Part shown: in pieces, positions 25,290 through 33,090 of the stretch | Layout: the number at the start of each line of letters is the position of its first letter | Position numbering within the stretch: position 1 is the stretch's first letter | Assembly (NCBI RefSeq): GCF_035958815.1 | Contig: NZ_CP108383.1 | Coordinates: 6,014,001-6,078,000 of the forward strand | Length of the DNA: 64,000 nucleotides | Direction: 5' to 3' | DNA from: Nocardia sp. NBC_01327 | GTDB taxonomy: Bacteria > Actinomycetota > Actinomycetes > Mycobacteriales > Mycobacteriaceae | Program-made: the position numbers and the translations under genes | Notes under the pieces: model-generated | What the model was told of the DNA's origin: nothing | The model's database searches: none | The model's input: the letters and a program-made list of their open reading frames with translations, nothing else

Positions 25290-25510
25290 CTCCCCCTCTG
25301 TCCTTGGCGCCTGAGAGATTCGGGTCCCGGCCAGCATGTGGCCGTGCCCCTTTCACCATGGGCGGGTGGCTCGGTGGCCACCACTTTCCAGAGGCGTCGA
25401 AACTCCGCGCGGTCCCTTGTGCCTGAGAGATTGACGGGGAGGTGCTGCTCCTTCGGCGCCCGGTCTGAGCCCTCGGGGAAGGGCATCAGGCTCGGGACTC
25501 TCCCGCACGG
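25290..25510 (-). promoter_or_regulatory. Tandem glycine riboswitch in the gcvP leader
   Basis: Read on the minus strand, two aptamers are visible. The first (about 25508-25410) begins GCGGGAGAGTCCC, has GCCGAAGGAGCA and ends CAATCTCTCAGGCACAAGGG. The second (about 25400-25291) begins CTCTGGAAAG, has GGTGAAAGGGGCA and ends GAATCTCTCAGGCGCCAAGG followed by ACAGAG. These are the hallmark conserved elements of the gcvT-type glycine riboswitch in its usual tandem form. The leader continues about 55 nt to the GTG of gcvP. Confidence 0.95.
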
Positions 25511-25652
25511 CTGCGACGCACTGCCAAGTCTAAGGGGCAGCAGGTTACGGGAATGTTGCCTGGGCTCGTTAGAGATCACTACCGCACAACAAAGCGAGCG
25601 CACCACCTGTGGGCGGCGCGCTCGCGTACGGGAGTGTTGCGTTCGAAATCGG

Positions 25653-26222
25653 CTAACCGGTCTTGGCGTTCAATCTGGCCTTGCGGCGATAGGACAGCTC
25701 GTCCTCCGGGCGCTCGGTGGCGGTCGCGGATTCGGCCCGCTCGGCCGGGAAATTGGCGATCGCACCGGTGAGCTCGCGCATGGCGCCGCCGACCGCGATA
25801 CCGAAAACGCCCTGCCCACCCTGCAGTAAATCGACGACCTCCTCGGGCGAGGAGCATTCGTACACTGTGGCTCCGTCGGAGAAGAGCGTGATGCCGGCCA
25901 GATCCTCGACGCCTCTGCTGCGCAGATGATCCACGGCAATGCGGATGTTCTGCAGCGAGATACCGGCGTCGAGCAGCCGCTTGACGATCTTGAGGACCAG
26001 GATGTCCTTGAAGGAGTACAGCCGCTGGCTACCCGATCCGGTCGCGCTGCGAATGGACGGTACGACCAGCCCGGTGCGAGCCCAGTAGTCCAGTTGCCGG
26101 TAGGTGATACCGGCGACCTGACAGGCGCTGGGTACGCGGTACCCGACCAGGTCGCTTGGCACCGAGTCATCGGGGAACAGCCCTGGCTGCACCACATCCT
26201 GCGTGTGCGGTTGATCTCCCAC
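25653..26222 (-). CDS. MerR-family regulator, Rv1830 (ResR/McdR)-like
   Basis: A 189-residue regulator with a MerR winged helix (VGYRVPSACQVAGITYRQLD, then QRLYSFKDILVLKIVKRLLD) and a short C-terminal domain. By sequence style and by position (between the DUF151 gene and gcvP) it corresponds to Rv1830 of M. tuberculosis, reported to influence cell division and antibiotic recovery. The start follows the stretch after the DUF151 stop by about 210 bp. The C-terminal tail is rich in Glu/Arg. Orthology is inferred from synteny. Confidence 0.9.
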   Translation of the reverse strand: MGDQPHTQDVVQPGLFPDDSVPSDLVGYRVPSACQVAGITYRQLDYWARTGLVVPSIRSATGSGSQRLYSFKDILVLKIVKRLLDAGISLQNIRIAVDHLRSRGVEDLAGITLFSDGATVYECSSPEEVVDLLQGGQGVFGIAVGGAMRELTGAIANFPAERAESATATERPEDELSYRRKARLNAKTG

Positions 26223-26434
26223 TGACTACTCCCTACTGCTGGCCTATCAGGGCTCGTGTCTCTCATCAAGACGCACTGCCATCAAGACGCACTGCGTCAA
26301 CTCCGGAGCGTGGCCTAACTGTCGAGGCTACTCCCCCGATTCTCCAGGCAGCATCGGCCTCGAACCAAGCCTGCCGAGCGGCGTGTTTCTATACCTGAAG
26401 TACAGGTCGAGGGATTGTTTCGACTACGCCCAGG

Positions 26435-26908
26435 TCAGCTGTCGGTGGCCTTGAAATCATCCGGCGAGACCGACTCGAGAAACTCCTTGAACTTCTCCAC
26501 TTCGTCCTCGCGCTCGTCCGGCATCACCAGCCCGGCCTCCTCCAGCACCGGCTCCTCCGCGTAGATCGGACAACCCACGCGCAATGCGATGGCGACCGAA
26601 TCGGACGGACGGGCGGAGATGCGCAGATCGTTCTCGAACACCAGATCGGCGTAGAAGGTGCCCTCCTGCAGATCCACGATCCGCACCTCTTTCAAGGTGT
26701 GGCCGAGATCCTTGATGAGGATCTTGATGAGATCGTGGGTCAGCGGCCGAATCGGCGTGACACCCTCTTGTTCCAGCACGATTGCGGTCGCCTCGGCCTG
26801 CCCGATCCAAATCGGTAGATACCTGTCACCCGACACCTCACGGAGCAACAGCACGGGCTGGTTCTGTGGCTGTTCGACACGTATGCCGATCACACGCATT
26901 TCGCTCAT
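26435..26908 (-). CDS. Bifunctional nuclease family (DUF151) protein, Rv1829-like
   Basis: A 157-residue protein starting MSEMRVIGIRVEQPQNQPVL, with the DUF151 core (REVSGDRYLPIWIGQAEATA, THDLIKILIKDLGHTLKEV, ARPSDSVAIALRVGCPIYA) and an acidic C-terminus. Plant and archaeal relatives have nuclease activity; the actinobacterial function is not established. ATG 26908 is supported by GGAGG at 7-bp spacing. It sits between the two MerR regulators as in mycobacteria. Confidence 0.93.
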   Translation of the reverse strand: MSEMRVIGIRVEQPQNQPVLLLREVSGDRYLPIWIGQAEATAIVLEQEGVTPIRPLTHDLIKILIKDLGHTLKEVRIVDLQEGTFYADLVFENDLRISARPSDSVAIALRVGCPIYAEEPVLEEAGLVMPDEREDEVEKFKEFLESVSPDDFKATDS

Positions 26909-26991
26909 CGCACTGCCTCCCATACTCGCTCGGCCGCCCCCAGCACACGACGCAGCGGGGCGAGCCGTAACACCGAGTCTAGGCGAAGAAT

Positions 26992-27777
26992 TCAGCCCCC
27001 GAGCGATGCACGCACCGAGGTCTTCACCAGGCATGTGTGCAGTGTCAGCGACAGCGCCGCCAACTCTCGCACGGTCTCCTCCGCGCGGGCGCGAGCATCC
27101 GCGTCCCGGCTCTTGGCGATGGGCGCGGCGATCTGCGCGACCATGGCCGCCTCCCGATCCGCGGCCAGTTTGAAGGCGCGCAGATGCCTTGCCTCCAAAC
27201 CGAATTCGCTCAACGCCTTGGCGGTGCGCGCCAGCGTCACCGCATCGGCGTCGAAGTAGCCCGCGGCGCCGGGCGTAATGAGATTCGCGCGAATCAGTTC
27301 GGTGAGGAACTTCTCGTCGATTCCCGCCTGCTGCAACAGATCTGCCCGCGGAACCCGGATCTCGTGATCGAACAGGAATTCCTCGGGCGACACCTCACCT
27401 GGCACGACACCGAGCCGCCGCAGGCGACTCTCCCCATTGGGGCCTGCGGCGCCGGATCCGGCGCCGCCCGCTCGGGCACGGGCTTCCCGTACCCCGAGCG
27501 TCGCGGCGCCACTGTCGATCGCTTCCAGCTGTTCCTTGATCACCTTCAAGGGCAGGTACTGGTCCCGCTGTGCCGTGAGCACGAACCGCAGGCGTTCCAC
27601 GTCGGCGACGTGGAACCTGCGGTAACCCGAGGGCGTGCGCTCCGGACTGATCAATCCCTCCGATTCGAGAAACCGAATCTTCGAGATCGTGATGTCCGGG
27701 AAGTCCGGACGCAGCAGATCCAACACGGAGCCGATCGACATTCCTCCGCGTGTCCATTGCTGCGCTGCGCCAGTCAT
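26992..27777 (-). CDS. ftsR: MerR-family regulator, Rv1828/FtsR-like
   Basis: A 261-residue protein with a MerR-type HTH (MSIGSVLDLLRPDFPDITIS, KIRFLESEGLISPERTPSGY) and a C-terminal effector-like domain (LRRLGVVPGEVSPEEFLFDH onward). It corresponds in sequence and position to Rv1828 and to corynebacterial FtsR, an activator of ftsZ. ATG 27777 is used; an internal ATG at 27741 directly after GGAGGA is an alternative. It begins 10 bp after the garA stop, so the two are co-transcribed. The Gly/Ala-rich linker near residues 100-115 is longer than in mycobacteria. Confidence 0.92.
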   Translation of the reverse strand: MTGAAQQWTRGGMSIGSVLDLLRPDFPDITISKIRFLESEGLISPERTPSGYRRFHVADVERLRFVLTAQRDQYLPLKVIKEQLEAIDSGAATLGVREARARAGGAGSGAAGPNGESRLRRLGVVPGEVSPEEFLFDHEIRVPRADLLQQAGIDEKFLTELIRANLITPGAAGYFDADAVTLARTAKALSEFGLEARHLRAFKLAADREAAMVAQIAAPIAKSRDADARARAEETVRELAALSLTLHTCLVKTSVRASLGG

Positions 27778-27787
27778 TCCCGTCGGC

Positions 27788-28258
27788 CTACAGTGCGCCC
27801 GCGTCGCTGTTCTGCGGCCGCGGGCCGGTCAGGAACACGAGACGGAACTTGCCGATCTGCACCTCGTCGCCGTTCTGCAGCTCCGAGGAATCCACCGGCT
27901 CCCGGTTCACGTAGGTACCGTTCAAGCTGCCCACATCGACGACCTGGAAAGTGTCGTCATCCTGGCGGAACTCCGCGTGCCGACGACTGACGGTGACATC
28001 GTCGAGAAAGATGTCGCTGTCGGGGTGGCGACCCGCGGAGGTGGTGGGCTGATCGAGCAGGAAACGCGATCCGGCATTCGGGCCGCGCTTGACCACCAGC
28101 AGGGCTGCGCCCGCGGGCAGACCCTCGACCCCTTGCACCGGCTGCTCGCCGGTCTGCTCGGTGCGCGACGTGTCGACCTCGTTCAGGAAATCAGCGCGGA
28201 ACACCGAAGTGGTCTCTGCTGCCGTCTCCTGGTAACCCGGGTCCTTGTTCTCGCTCAC
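27788..28258 (-). CDS. garA: GarA/OdhI-type FHA protein
   Basis: A 156-residue FHA-domain regulator of 2-oxoglutarate metabolism. The N-terminal phospho-motif ETTSVFR has its two threonines at residues 16-17, the sites used by PknG/PknB in orthologues. The FHA fold follows (about 70-145) with SAGRHPDSDIFLDD, VSRRHAEFR and LNGTYVNREPV, all hallmark contacts. In relatives the unphosphorylated form inhibits 2-oxoglutarate dehydrogenase and glutamate dehydrogenase. GTG 28258 follows GAGGAGGAGAGCAAGG. Confidence 0.95.
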   Translation of the reverse strand: MSENKDPGYQETAAETTSVFRADFLNEVDTSRTEQTGEQPVQGVEGLPAGAALLVVKRGPNAGSRFLLDQPTTSAGRHPDSDIFLDDVTVSRRHAEFRQDDDTFQVVDVGSLNGTYVNREPVDSSELQNGDEVQIGKFRLVFLTGPRPQNSDAGAL

Positions 28259-28381
28259 CCTTGCTCTCCTCCTCGAACCGAATTAATCCATGCAAGCAGT
28301 TGATGCCCTCAGCGTGTGCTTGTTGGCATTGACCGTACCCTGCCAGGGCGTACCCGTGCAGGTAGAACTGTGAAGGCTCCT

Positions 28382-28780
28382 TCAGCCTCCGATAACTCCT
28401 TGATAACCTGCGGCATCGAGCAGGTCACCATACGCGGAGTCGAGCGTTTCGGCGTCTTCGAGCTCGAGCTCGAAGATCCAGCCGTCACCGTAAGGGTCGG
28501 TATTGAGGGTCTCCGGCGCGGCAGTCAGAACCTCGTTCACCGCAACGATTTTCCCCGCCAGCGGAGCGTAGATGTCCGAAACACTCTTGGTGGACTCCAC
28601 TTCGGCGATGCTGTCGCCATTGGCCACATCGGCATTCGCTTCGGGCAGCTGCACGAAAACGACGTCACCGAGCTGCGACTGGGCGTAGTCGGTGATTCCG
28701 ACCCGCACGCGGGCCGGGCCGGCGATGCGCACCCATTCGTGTTCTTCGGTGTAGCGCAGGTCGTCGGGTAGGTCGCTCAC
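28382..28780 (-). CDS. gcvH: Glycine cleavage system H protein
   Basis: A 132-residue lipoyl carrier of the glycine cleavage system. The start VSDLPDDLRYTEEHEWVRI is typical, and the lipoyl lysine lies in VESTKSVSDIYAPLAGKI at residue 65. The C-terminal GDGWIFELELED is conserved. GTG 28780 follows GAAAGGA. It lies between pgsA and garA as in mycobacteria, and works with GcvP encoded further along the same strand. No riboswitch is visible in its own short leader. Confidence 0.96.
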   Translation of the reverse strand: MSDLPDDLRYTEEHEWVRIAGPARVRVGITDYAQSQLGDVVFVQLPEANADVANGDSIAEVESTKSVSDIYAPLAGKIVAVNEVLTAAPETLNTDPYGDGWIFELELEDAETLDSAYGDLLDAAGYQGVIGG

Positions 28781-28850
28781 AGGCGATGTCCTTTCGGGCG
28801 GGTGGTCCTCTCGGGATCGGCGTCGATCCGTGTGCAACACACCCTAATGG

Positions 28851-29462
28851 CTAGTGATCTGTCGTCGACGGGGCCGGTATGGCTCGGGCGACCGCAACGG
28901 CCTTGCCCACGTAGAGAATGCCGGTCCAGACGTAGGTCGCCACACCCCAGATCAGGAATGCCCCGCCGAAGGCCTTGCTGAAACCTGCTGCGGGCCAATC
29001 CATCTGACCTGCGAGTGTCCACGGAAAAGCGGACATGAGCGCGAAGGTGGCGGCTTTGCCGAGGTAGATGACCTCGGGCGGCGGCAGCCCGCGGCGCTTG
29101 TAGATGCCCAGCGTCAGCGTCAGGATGCCGTCGCGCGCAACAAGAACGATCACCACCCACCACGGCAGGATGCCGCGAATCAGGAAGCCCGCCAGGGTCG
29201 CCAGCAGAAAGAGCCGGTCGACCAGCGGATCCAGGATGGCGCCCAGTTTGGAGGACTGGTCCAGCAGCCGGGCCAGCTTGCCGTCCAGGAAGTCGGTAAA
29301 GGCGCTGGCGATCAGCAGCGCGAAGGCCCAGCCGTCGGCCTTGGGGACCAGCAGCAGCCAGAGGAAGACCGGGACGCCGATGAGCCGGATGACGCTCAGC
29401 ACATTGGGCACGGTGAGGATGCGGTCGCTGTACACCGGTTCGGCGTTCCGCTCGGTTGTCAC
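28851..29462 (-). CDS. CDP-alcohol phosphatidyltransferase, PgsA2-like
   Basis: A 203-residue membrane enzyme with five to six helices and the complete CDP-alcohol transferase motif DFLDGKLAR...GAILDPLVDR (D-x2-DG-x2-AR-x8-G-x3-D-x3-D). The position before gcvH matches Rv1822 (pgsA2). It should use CDP-diacylglycerol as donor. The acceptor could be glycerol-3-phosphate but is not shown by sequence. GTG 29462 is divergent from the ChoD-like gene across 155 bp. Confidence 0.9.
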   Translation of the reverse strand: MTTERNAEPVYSDRILTVPNVLSVIRLIGVPVFLWLLLVPKADGWAFALLIASAFTDFLDGKLARLLDQSSKLGAILDPLVDRLFLLATLAGFLIRGILPWWVVIVLVARDGILTLTLGIYKRRGLPPPEVIYLGKAATFALMSAFPWTLAGQMDWPAAGFSKAFGGAFLIWGVATYVWTGILYVGKAVAVARAIPAPSTTDH

Positions 29463-29617
29463 AACCCGGTCTTACCGTAATCACCGGCGAGTCTCCATAC
29501 GGGCACGCCGCTGGCCGGTCCGGAGCGGAAACGATATCGTCTCCGCCATACAGGTGGATGACAGAATGAGTGGGGAAGCTTCTCATCTGTCATCCCCGGC
29601 ATGCGAGAGGAAACACC

Positions 29618-31300
29618 ATGCCAGACTTCGACTACGACGTCGTGGTGATCGGCTCCGGCTTCGGGGGAAGCGTCAGCGCACTGCGACTGACGGAAAAGGG
29701 CTATCGGGTGGCCGTGCTGGAGTCCGGCCGCCGCTGGAATGCCGAGGACATCCCGAATACCAACTGGAATGTGCGCAAGGCGATCTGGGCCCCGCGGCTG
29801 GGCCTGACCGGTACCCAGCGCATCAGCGTGCTCGGCAAATGCGCCGTCTTCTCCGCCTCGGGCGTGGGCGGCGGCTCCCTGATCTACGGCAATACCCTGT
29901 ACGAGCCGCTGCCGGACTTCTACACCGATAAGCAGTGGTCGCACATCACCGACTGGAAATCCGAGCTCGCGCCCTACTACGACCAGGCGCAGCGCATGCT
30001 CGGCGTCACGCCCAATCCGCGCATGACGCCCGCCGACGACGTGATTCGCTCGGTCGCCGAGGACCTGGGCGTCGCGGACACCTTCCATGCCACCAATGTG
30101 GGTGTGTTCTTCAATGAGGAAGCCCCCGGCGAGGAGGTGGCGGACCCGTACTTCGGCGGCGCCGGACCGGCCCGCAACGGCTGTATCCACTGTGCGCGCT
30201 GCTTCACCGGCTGCCCGCACAATGCCAAGAACACCACCCCGAAGAACTACCTGTACCTGGCCGAGCAGGCCGGCGCCACGGTGTTCGCACTGACCACCGT
30301 GACCAAGGTGCGACCCATGACCGGCGGCGGTTACGCCCTGGACACGGTGCGCTCGGATCGCTGGGTTCGCAAGGACCGCAAGATCTTTACCGCCGAGCAG
30401 GTGGTCTTCGCCGCCGCCGCGCTGGGCACCCAGAAGCTGCTGCACAAGATGCGCGACGAGGCGGTGCTGCCGAATCTGTCACCCCGCCTGGGCGAGCTGA
30501 CCCGCTCCAATTCCGAGGCCATCCTCAATGTGGTGAGCCGCGAGCGCGACGATTTCGCGCAGGGCATCGCCATCACCTCCTCGATTCATCCGGAGCCGAA
30601 CACCCATATCGAGGTGTGCCACTACGGCGCGGGGCAGAACGGGTTGTTCCCGCTGTCGGTGCCGATCGTGGACGGCGGCGCGTTCCGCTTCCTGCGCTTC
30701 CTGCTGGCGATGGTGCTGCATCCGCTGGTGTTCGCGCGCAGTCTCAATGCCCGGCGGGCCTCGGACAAATCGGTGATCCTGCTGGTCATGCAGTCCCTGG
30801 ACAATTCGCTGACCTCCTATCGGCGCTGGGGTCAGCTCAAGACCAGACAGGGCACCGGTAAGCCGAATCCGACGTGGATTCCGATGGCGCACGATGTCGG
30901 CCGCCGCTTCGGTGAGAAGGTCGACGGCGATGTGCAGAGCCTCATCATGGATGTGTTCAATATTCCGGCGACGGCCCACTACATCGGTGGCTGCGTGATC
31001 GGCGAGGGCCCGGAATCGGGTGTGGTCGATCCGTATCAGCGCGTGTTCGGCCATCCCGGGCTGCACATCGCCGACGGTTCGGCGGTCACCGCGAATCTCG
31101 GCGTGAACCCGTCCCTGACCATCACCGCACAGGCCGAGCGCGCAATGGCCTTCTGGCCCAACAGGAATGAGCCCGACCCCCGGCCGCGCCTGGGCAACCC
31201 CTACCGCCGTATCAGCCCCGTGCGGCCGCAGCAGCCGACGGTCCCGGACTTCGCCTCGGGCGCGCTGCGCCTGCCGATCTTCCCGGTGGATGCCAACTGA
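29618..31300 (+). CDS. choD: ChoD-like GMC-family oxidoreductase (putative cholesterol oxidase)
   Basis: A 560-residue FAD enzyme with the Rossmann motif VVVIGSGFGGSVSALRL at the N-terminus, GVGGGSLIYGNTLY near residue 90, and the C-terminal VADGSAVTANLGVNPSLTI-type GMC end (here HIADGSAVTANLGVNPSLTI). It matches the mycobacterial ChoD (Rv3409c) pattern throughout. A Cx2Cx2Cx3CP cluster (residues 189-199, GCIHCARCFTGCPH) looks like a [4Fe-4S] ferredoxin motif and is also present in ChoD. Steroid oxidation is inferred; genuine cholesterol oxidase activity of ChoD proteins is disputed. ATG 29618 follows GAGAGGAAACACC. Confidence 0.87.
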   Translation: MPDFDYDVVVIGSGFGGSVSALRLTEKGYRVAVLESGRRWNAEDIPNTNWNVRKAIWAPRLGLTGTQRISVLGKCAVFSASGVGGGSLIYGNTLYEPLPDFYTDKQWSHITDWKSELAPYYDQAQRMLGVTPNPRMTPADDVIRSVAEDLGVADTFHATNVGVFFNEEAPGEEVADPYFGGAGPARNGCIHCARCFTGCPHNAKNTTPKNYLYLAEQAGATVFALTTVTKVRPMTGGGYALDTVRSDRWVRKDRKIFTAEQVVFAAAALGTQKLLHKMRDEAVLPNLSPRLGELTRSNSEAILNVVSRERDDFAQGIAITSSIHPEPNTHIEVCHYGAGQNGLFPLSVPIVDGGAFRFLRFLLAMVLHPLVFARSLNARRASDKSVILLVMQSLDNSLTSYRRWGQLKTRQGTGKPNPTWIPMAHDVGRRFGEKVDGDVQSLIMDVFNIPATAHYIGGCVIGEGPESGVVDPYQRVFGHPGLHIADGSAVTANLGVNPSLTITAQAERAMAFWPNRNEPDPRPRLGNPYRRISPVRPQQPTVPDFASGALRLPIFPVDAN

Positions 31301-31333
31301 CGGGAACCGCTGAGCCACTGCGGATTTCCCCCA

Positions 31334-31357
31334 GTCGAGCGCACGATTGCGCTCGAC
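31334..31357 (+). terminator. Terminator hairpin after the ChoD-like gene
   Basis: A perfect 9-bp stem GTCGAGCGC / GCGCTCGAC with loop ACGATT, 33 bp after the stop. It is GC-rich with only a weak T content downstream. Confidence 0.6.
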
Positions 31358-31523
31358 GGTAAGTTGAGTTCCGCCCGGCTACCCGACCGACACACGACAG
31401 GCGGCAAATCTGGGCGCTGGGCGCGGACCGTCCGTACCATTCTTGTGGAATGGCACAGCTGTGGAGTGGCACGGCCCGGAGTAGTTCAGCCGGTATCGAT
31501 TCGACGAGAGAGGTGCAGCGCCG

Positions 31524-32420
31524 ATGCTCGTTCGAGTACAGAACCCCGCTGGTACGCATGCCGAGAAGCTGCTGATCGACTGGCTCCGCACCTGGAAGGG
31601 CCGCGGCGACCCCAAGGGCGTCGCCACCGTCAATTGCAGCCTCTTCCACGGTGATCGGCTCTACCCCTTCGACGCGGTCGTCTGGACGCCGACGAGTTGT
31701 GTGGTGATCGAGGCCGAGTCGCTGGCGGAGAATCTGCAGGGCGAGCTGGAGGTGCCGCTCAACGGCCCGTGGCGGGTGGCCGAGAAGATCATCACCTTCG
31801 ACGGCACCGATAAGCGCACCCCGCTGGACAAATCCCGCGATCACACCTTCGCACTGCAGAACTGGCTGGCCGAGCGCGGTCTCGGGCAGCGGGTGGTGCA
31901 CGGCGCGGTACTGGTGGTGCCGCCGCCGGATTCGAATCTGCGGGTGCAGCAGCTGTGGAGCGATCCCAGCTTCGAGGTGCTGGTGGGCGATGACCCGCGC
32001 CGGCTGCACGACTACTTCATCGGCCTGTCCTCGCGCGGCCGCCCGCAGTGGTCGGCCAATGATGTGGCGTGGGCCTTCCGCGGGCTGGGCATTCTGCCGT
32101 ATCTGCCCGCCCCGCAGGATCTGCTGAACGAGGGCTTCCTCGGCCCGGTGGACATCACGCTCTGGCACGGCGGACCGCAGCAGGCGCAGGCCGAGGCCTA
32201 TGCCGAGGAGCAGGCGCGCCTGGAGCAGGAGGCCGCTGCGGCCGGCAGCCGACTGCGGGTGCCCGCACCCTGGTACAGCCCGTGGAAGCTCTATCCGCGC
32301 CGGACCGGTCAGATCGATTTCGGTCGCGGGTTCATGCGGGTCATGCTCTCGCTGGGCATGATCGTGGTGGTGCTGTGGGTGCTGTGGTTCATCATTGCCG
32401 CGGTCGTCGCGTACGGCTGA
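31524..32420 (+). CDS. NERD-like nuclease-domain membrane protein
   Basis: A 298-residue protein. The N-terminal half (HAEKLLIDWLRTW, FDAVVWTPTSCVVIEAESL, AVLVVPPPDSNLRVQQLW) has the beta-alpha pattern of a nuclease-related (NERD) domain, including a D...E-x-E active-site-like arrangement. A basic and Gln/Ala-rich stretch follows, then one C-terminal membrane helix (VMLSLGMIVVVLWVLWFIIA). The DNA-binding or nuclease role is unproven. The 3' end overlaps the convergent PAP2 gene by 29 bp. Confidence 0.6.
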   Translation: MLVRVQNPAGTHAEKLLIDWLRTWKGRGDPKGVATVNCSLFHGDRLYPFDAVVWTPTSCVVIEAESLAENLQGELEVPLNGPWRVAEKIITFDGTDKRTPLDKSRDHTFALQNWLAERGLGQRVVHGAVLVVPPPDSNLRVQQLWSDPSFEVLVGDDPRRLHDYFIGLSSRGRPQWSANDVAWAFRGLGILPYLPAPQDLLNEGFLGPVDITLWHGGPQQAQAEAYAEEQARLEQEAAAAGSRLRVPAPWYSPWKLYPRRTGQIDFGRGFMRVMLSLGMIVVVLWVLWFIIAAVVAYG

Positions 32421-33042
32421 GCGCCACAGCGCGGAACGGTAGATAGGCCGCCGTCACCAGGGCGATGGCGGCCGTCGTACCCCCGAGGACATCGGTGGGG
32501 TGGTGATATCCCAGTCCCACCATGCCGACCAGCACTCCCGGCAGCAGCACCACCGTCACCACCACGATCGTCACCCGTGCCCGCACCGACTCGGTGACCA
32601 GCACCAGCGCCGTGACGACGGCGATCAACTGCACGGTGTGCCCACTCGGATACGCCAGGTAGTGATGCAGCTGCCGGTCCCAGAACGGTTTGAGCGCAAA
32701 CGAATTCACCAGGATCGCGAACTCCGGCCCGAGGATCATGAACCCGGCGGACCACCACCGCCGCCGGTACGCGAACCACGCGGCCGCGAGCAGCTGCACC
32801 GGAATGATGATGCTGTTGTTGCTCGGCGCGACCAGCACGCGGTAGAGCCACCGATGCCCGTCGAGCGCGGAGTGGATATGCCCCTCCAGGGAGCTGTCCA
32901 GCCCGGTCGGCCCGCCGTCGGCCGGAAAGAACTGCGGCACAACCACAGTCACGACAATGGCCACCAGGATGAGCGCGGGCAGCGCGGCCCGGCGGATCAG
33001 GGTATCGGGCCGGGTCGGGGCGGGCGCGGGCGATCGGATCAC
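32392..33042 (-). CDS. PAP2-family membrane phosphatase
   Basis: A 216-residue protein with five or six membrane helices and the three acid-phosphatase motifs: KPFWDR (Kx...R), YPSGH, and GYHHPTDVLGG (R replaced by YHH context, with the conserved H...D). Family members dephosphorylate lipid phosphates such as undecaprenyl pyrophosphate or phosphatidate. It overlaps the convergent NERD-like gene and follows the MMPL gene on the same strand with a 48-bp gap. Confidence 0.88.
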   Translation of the reverse strand: MIRSPAPAPTRPDTLIRRAALPALILVAIVVTVVVPQFFPADGGPTGLDSSLEGHIHSALDGHRWLYRVLVAPSNNSIIIPVQLLAAAWFAYRRRWWSAGFMILGPEFAILVNSFALKPFWDRQLHHYLAYPSGHTVQLIAVVTALVLVTESVRARVTIVVVTVVLLPGVLVGMVGLGYHHPTDVLGGTTAAIALVTAAYLPFRAVALSRTRRPRQ

Positions 33043-33090
33043 CCGGCCACGATAGCCGCGACCGCAGGGCGGTCACCGTGAGCGCTGCGT

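Noticed and set aside
23079..25829. Long plus-strand open frame opposite gcvP
   Set aside because: Antisense shadow of gcvP and its riboswitch; no recognisable motif.
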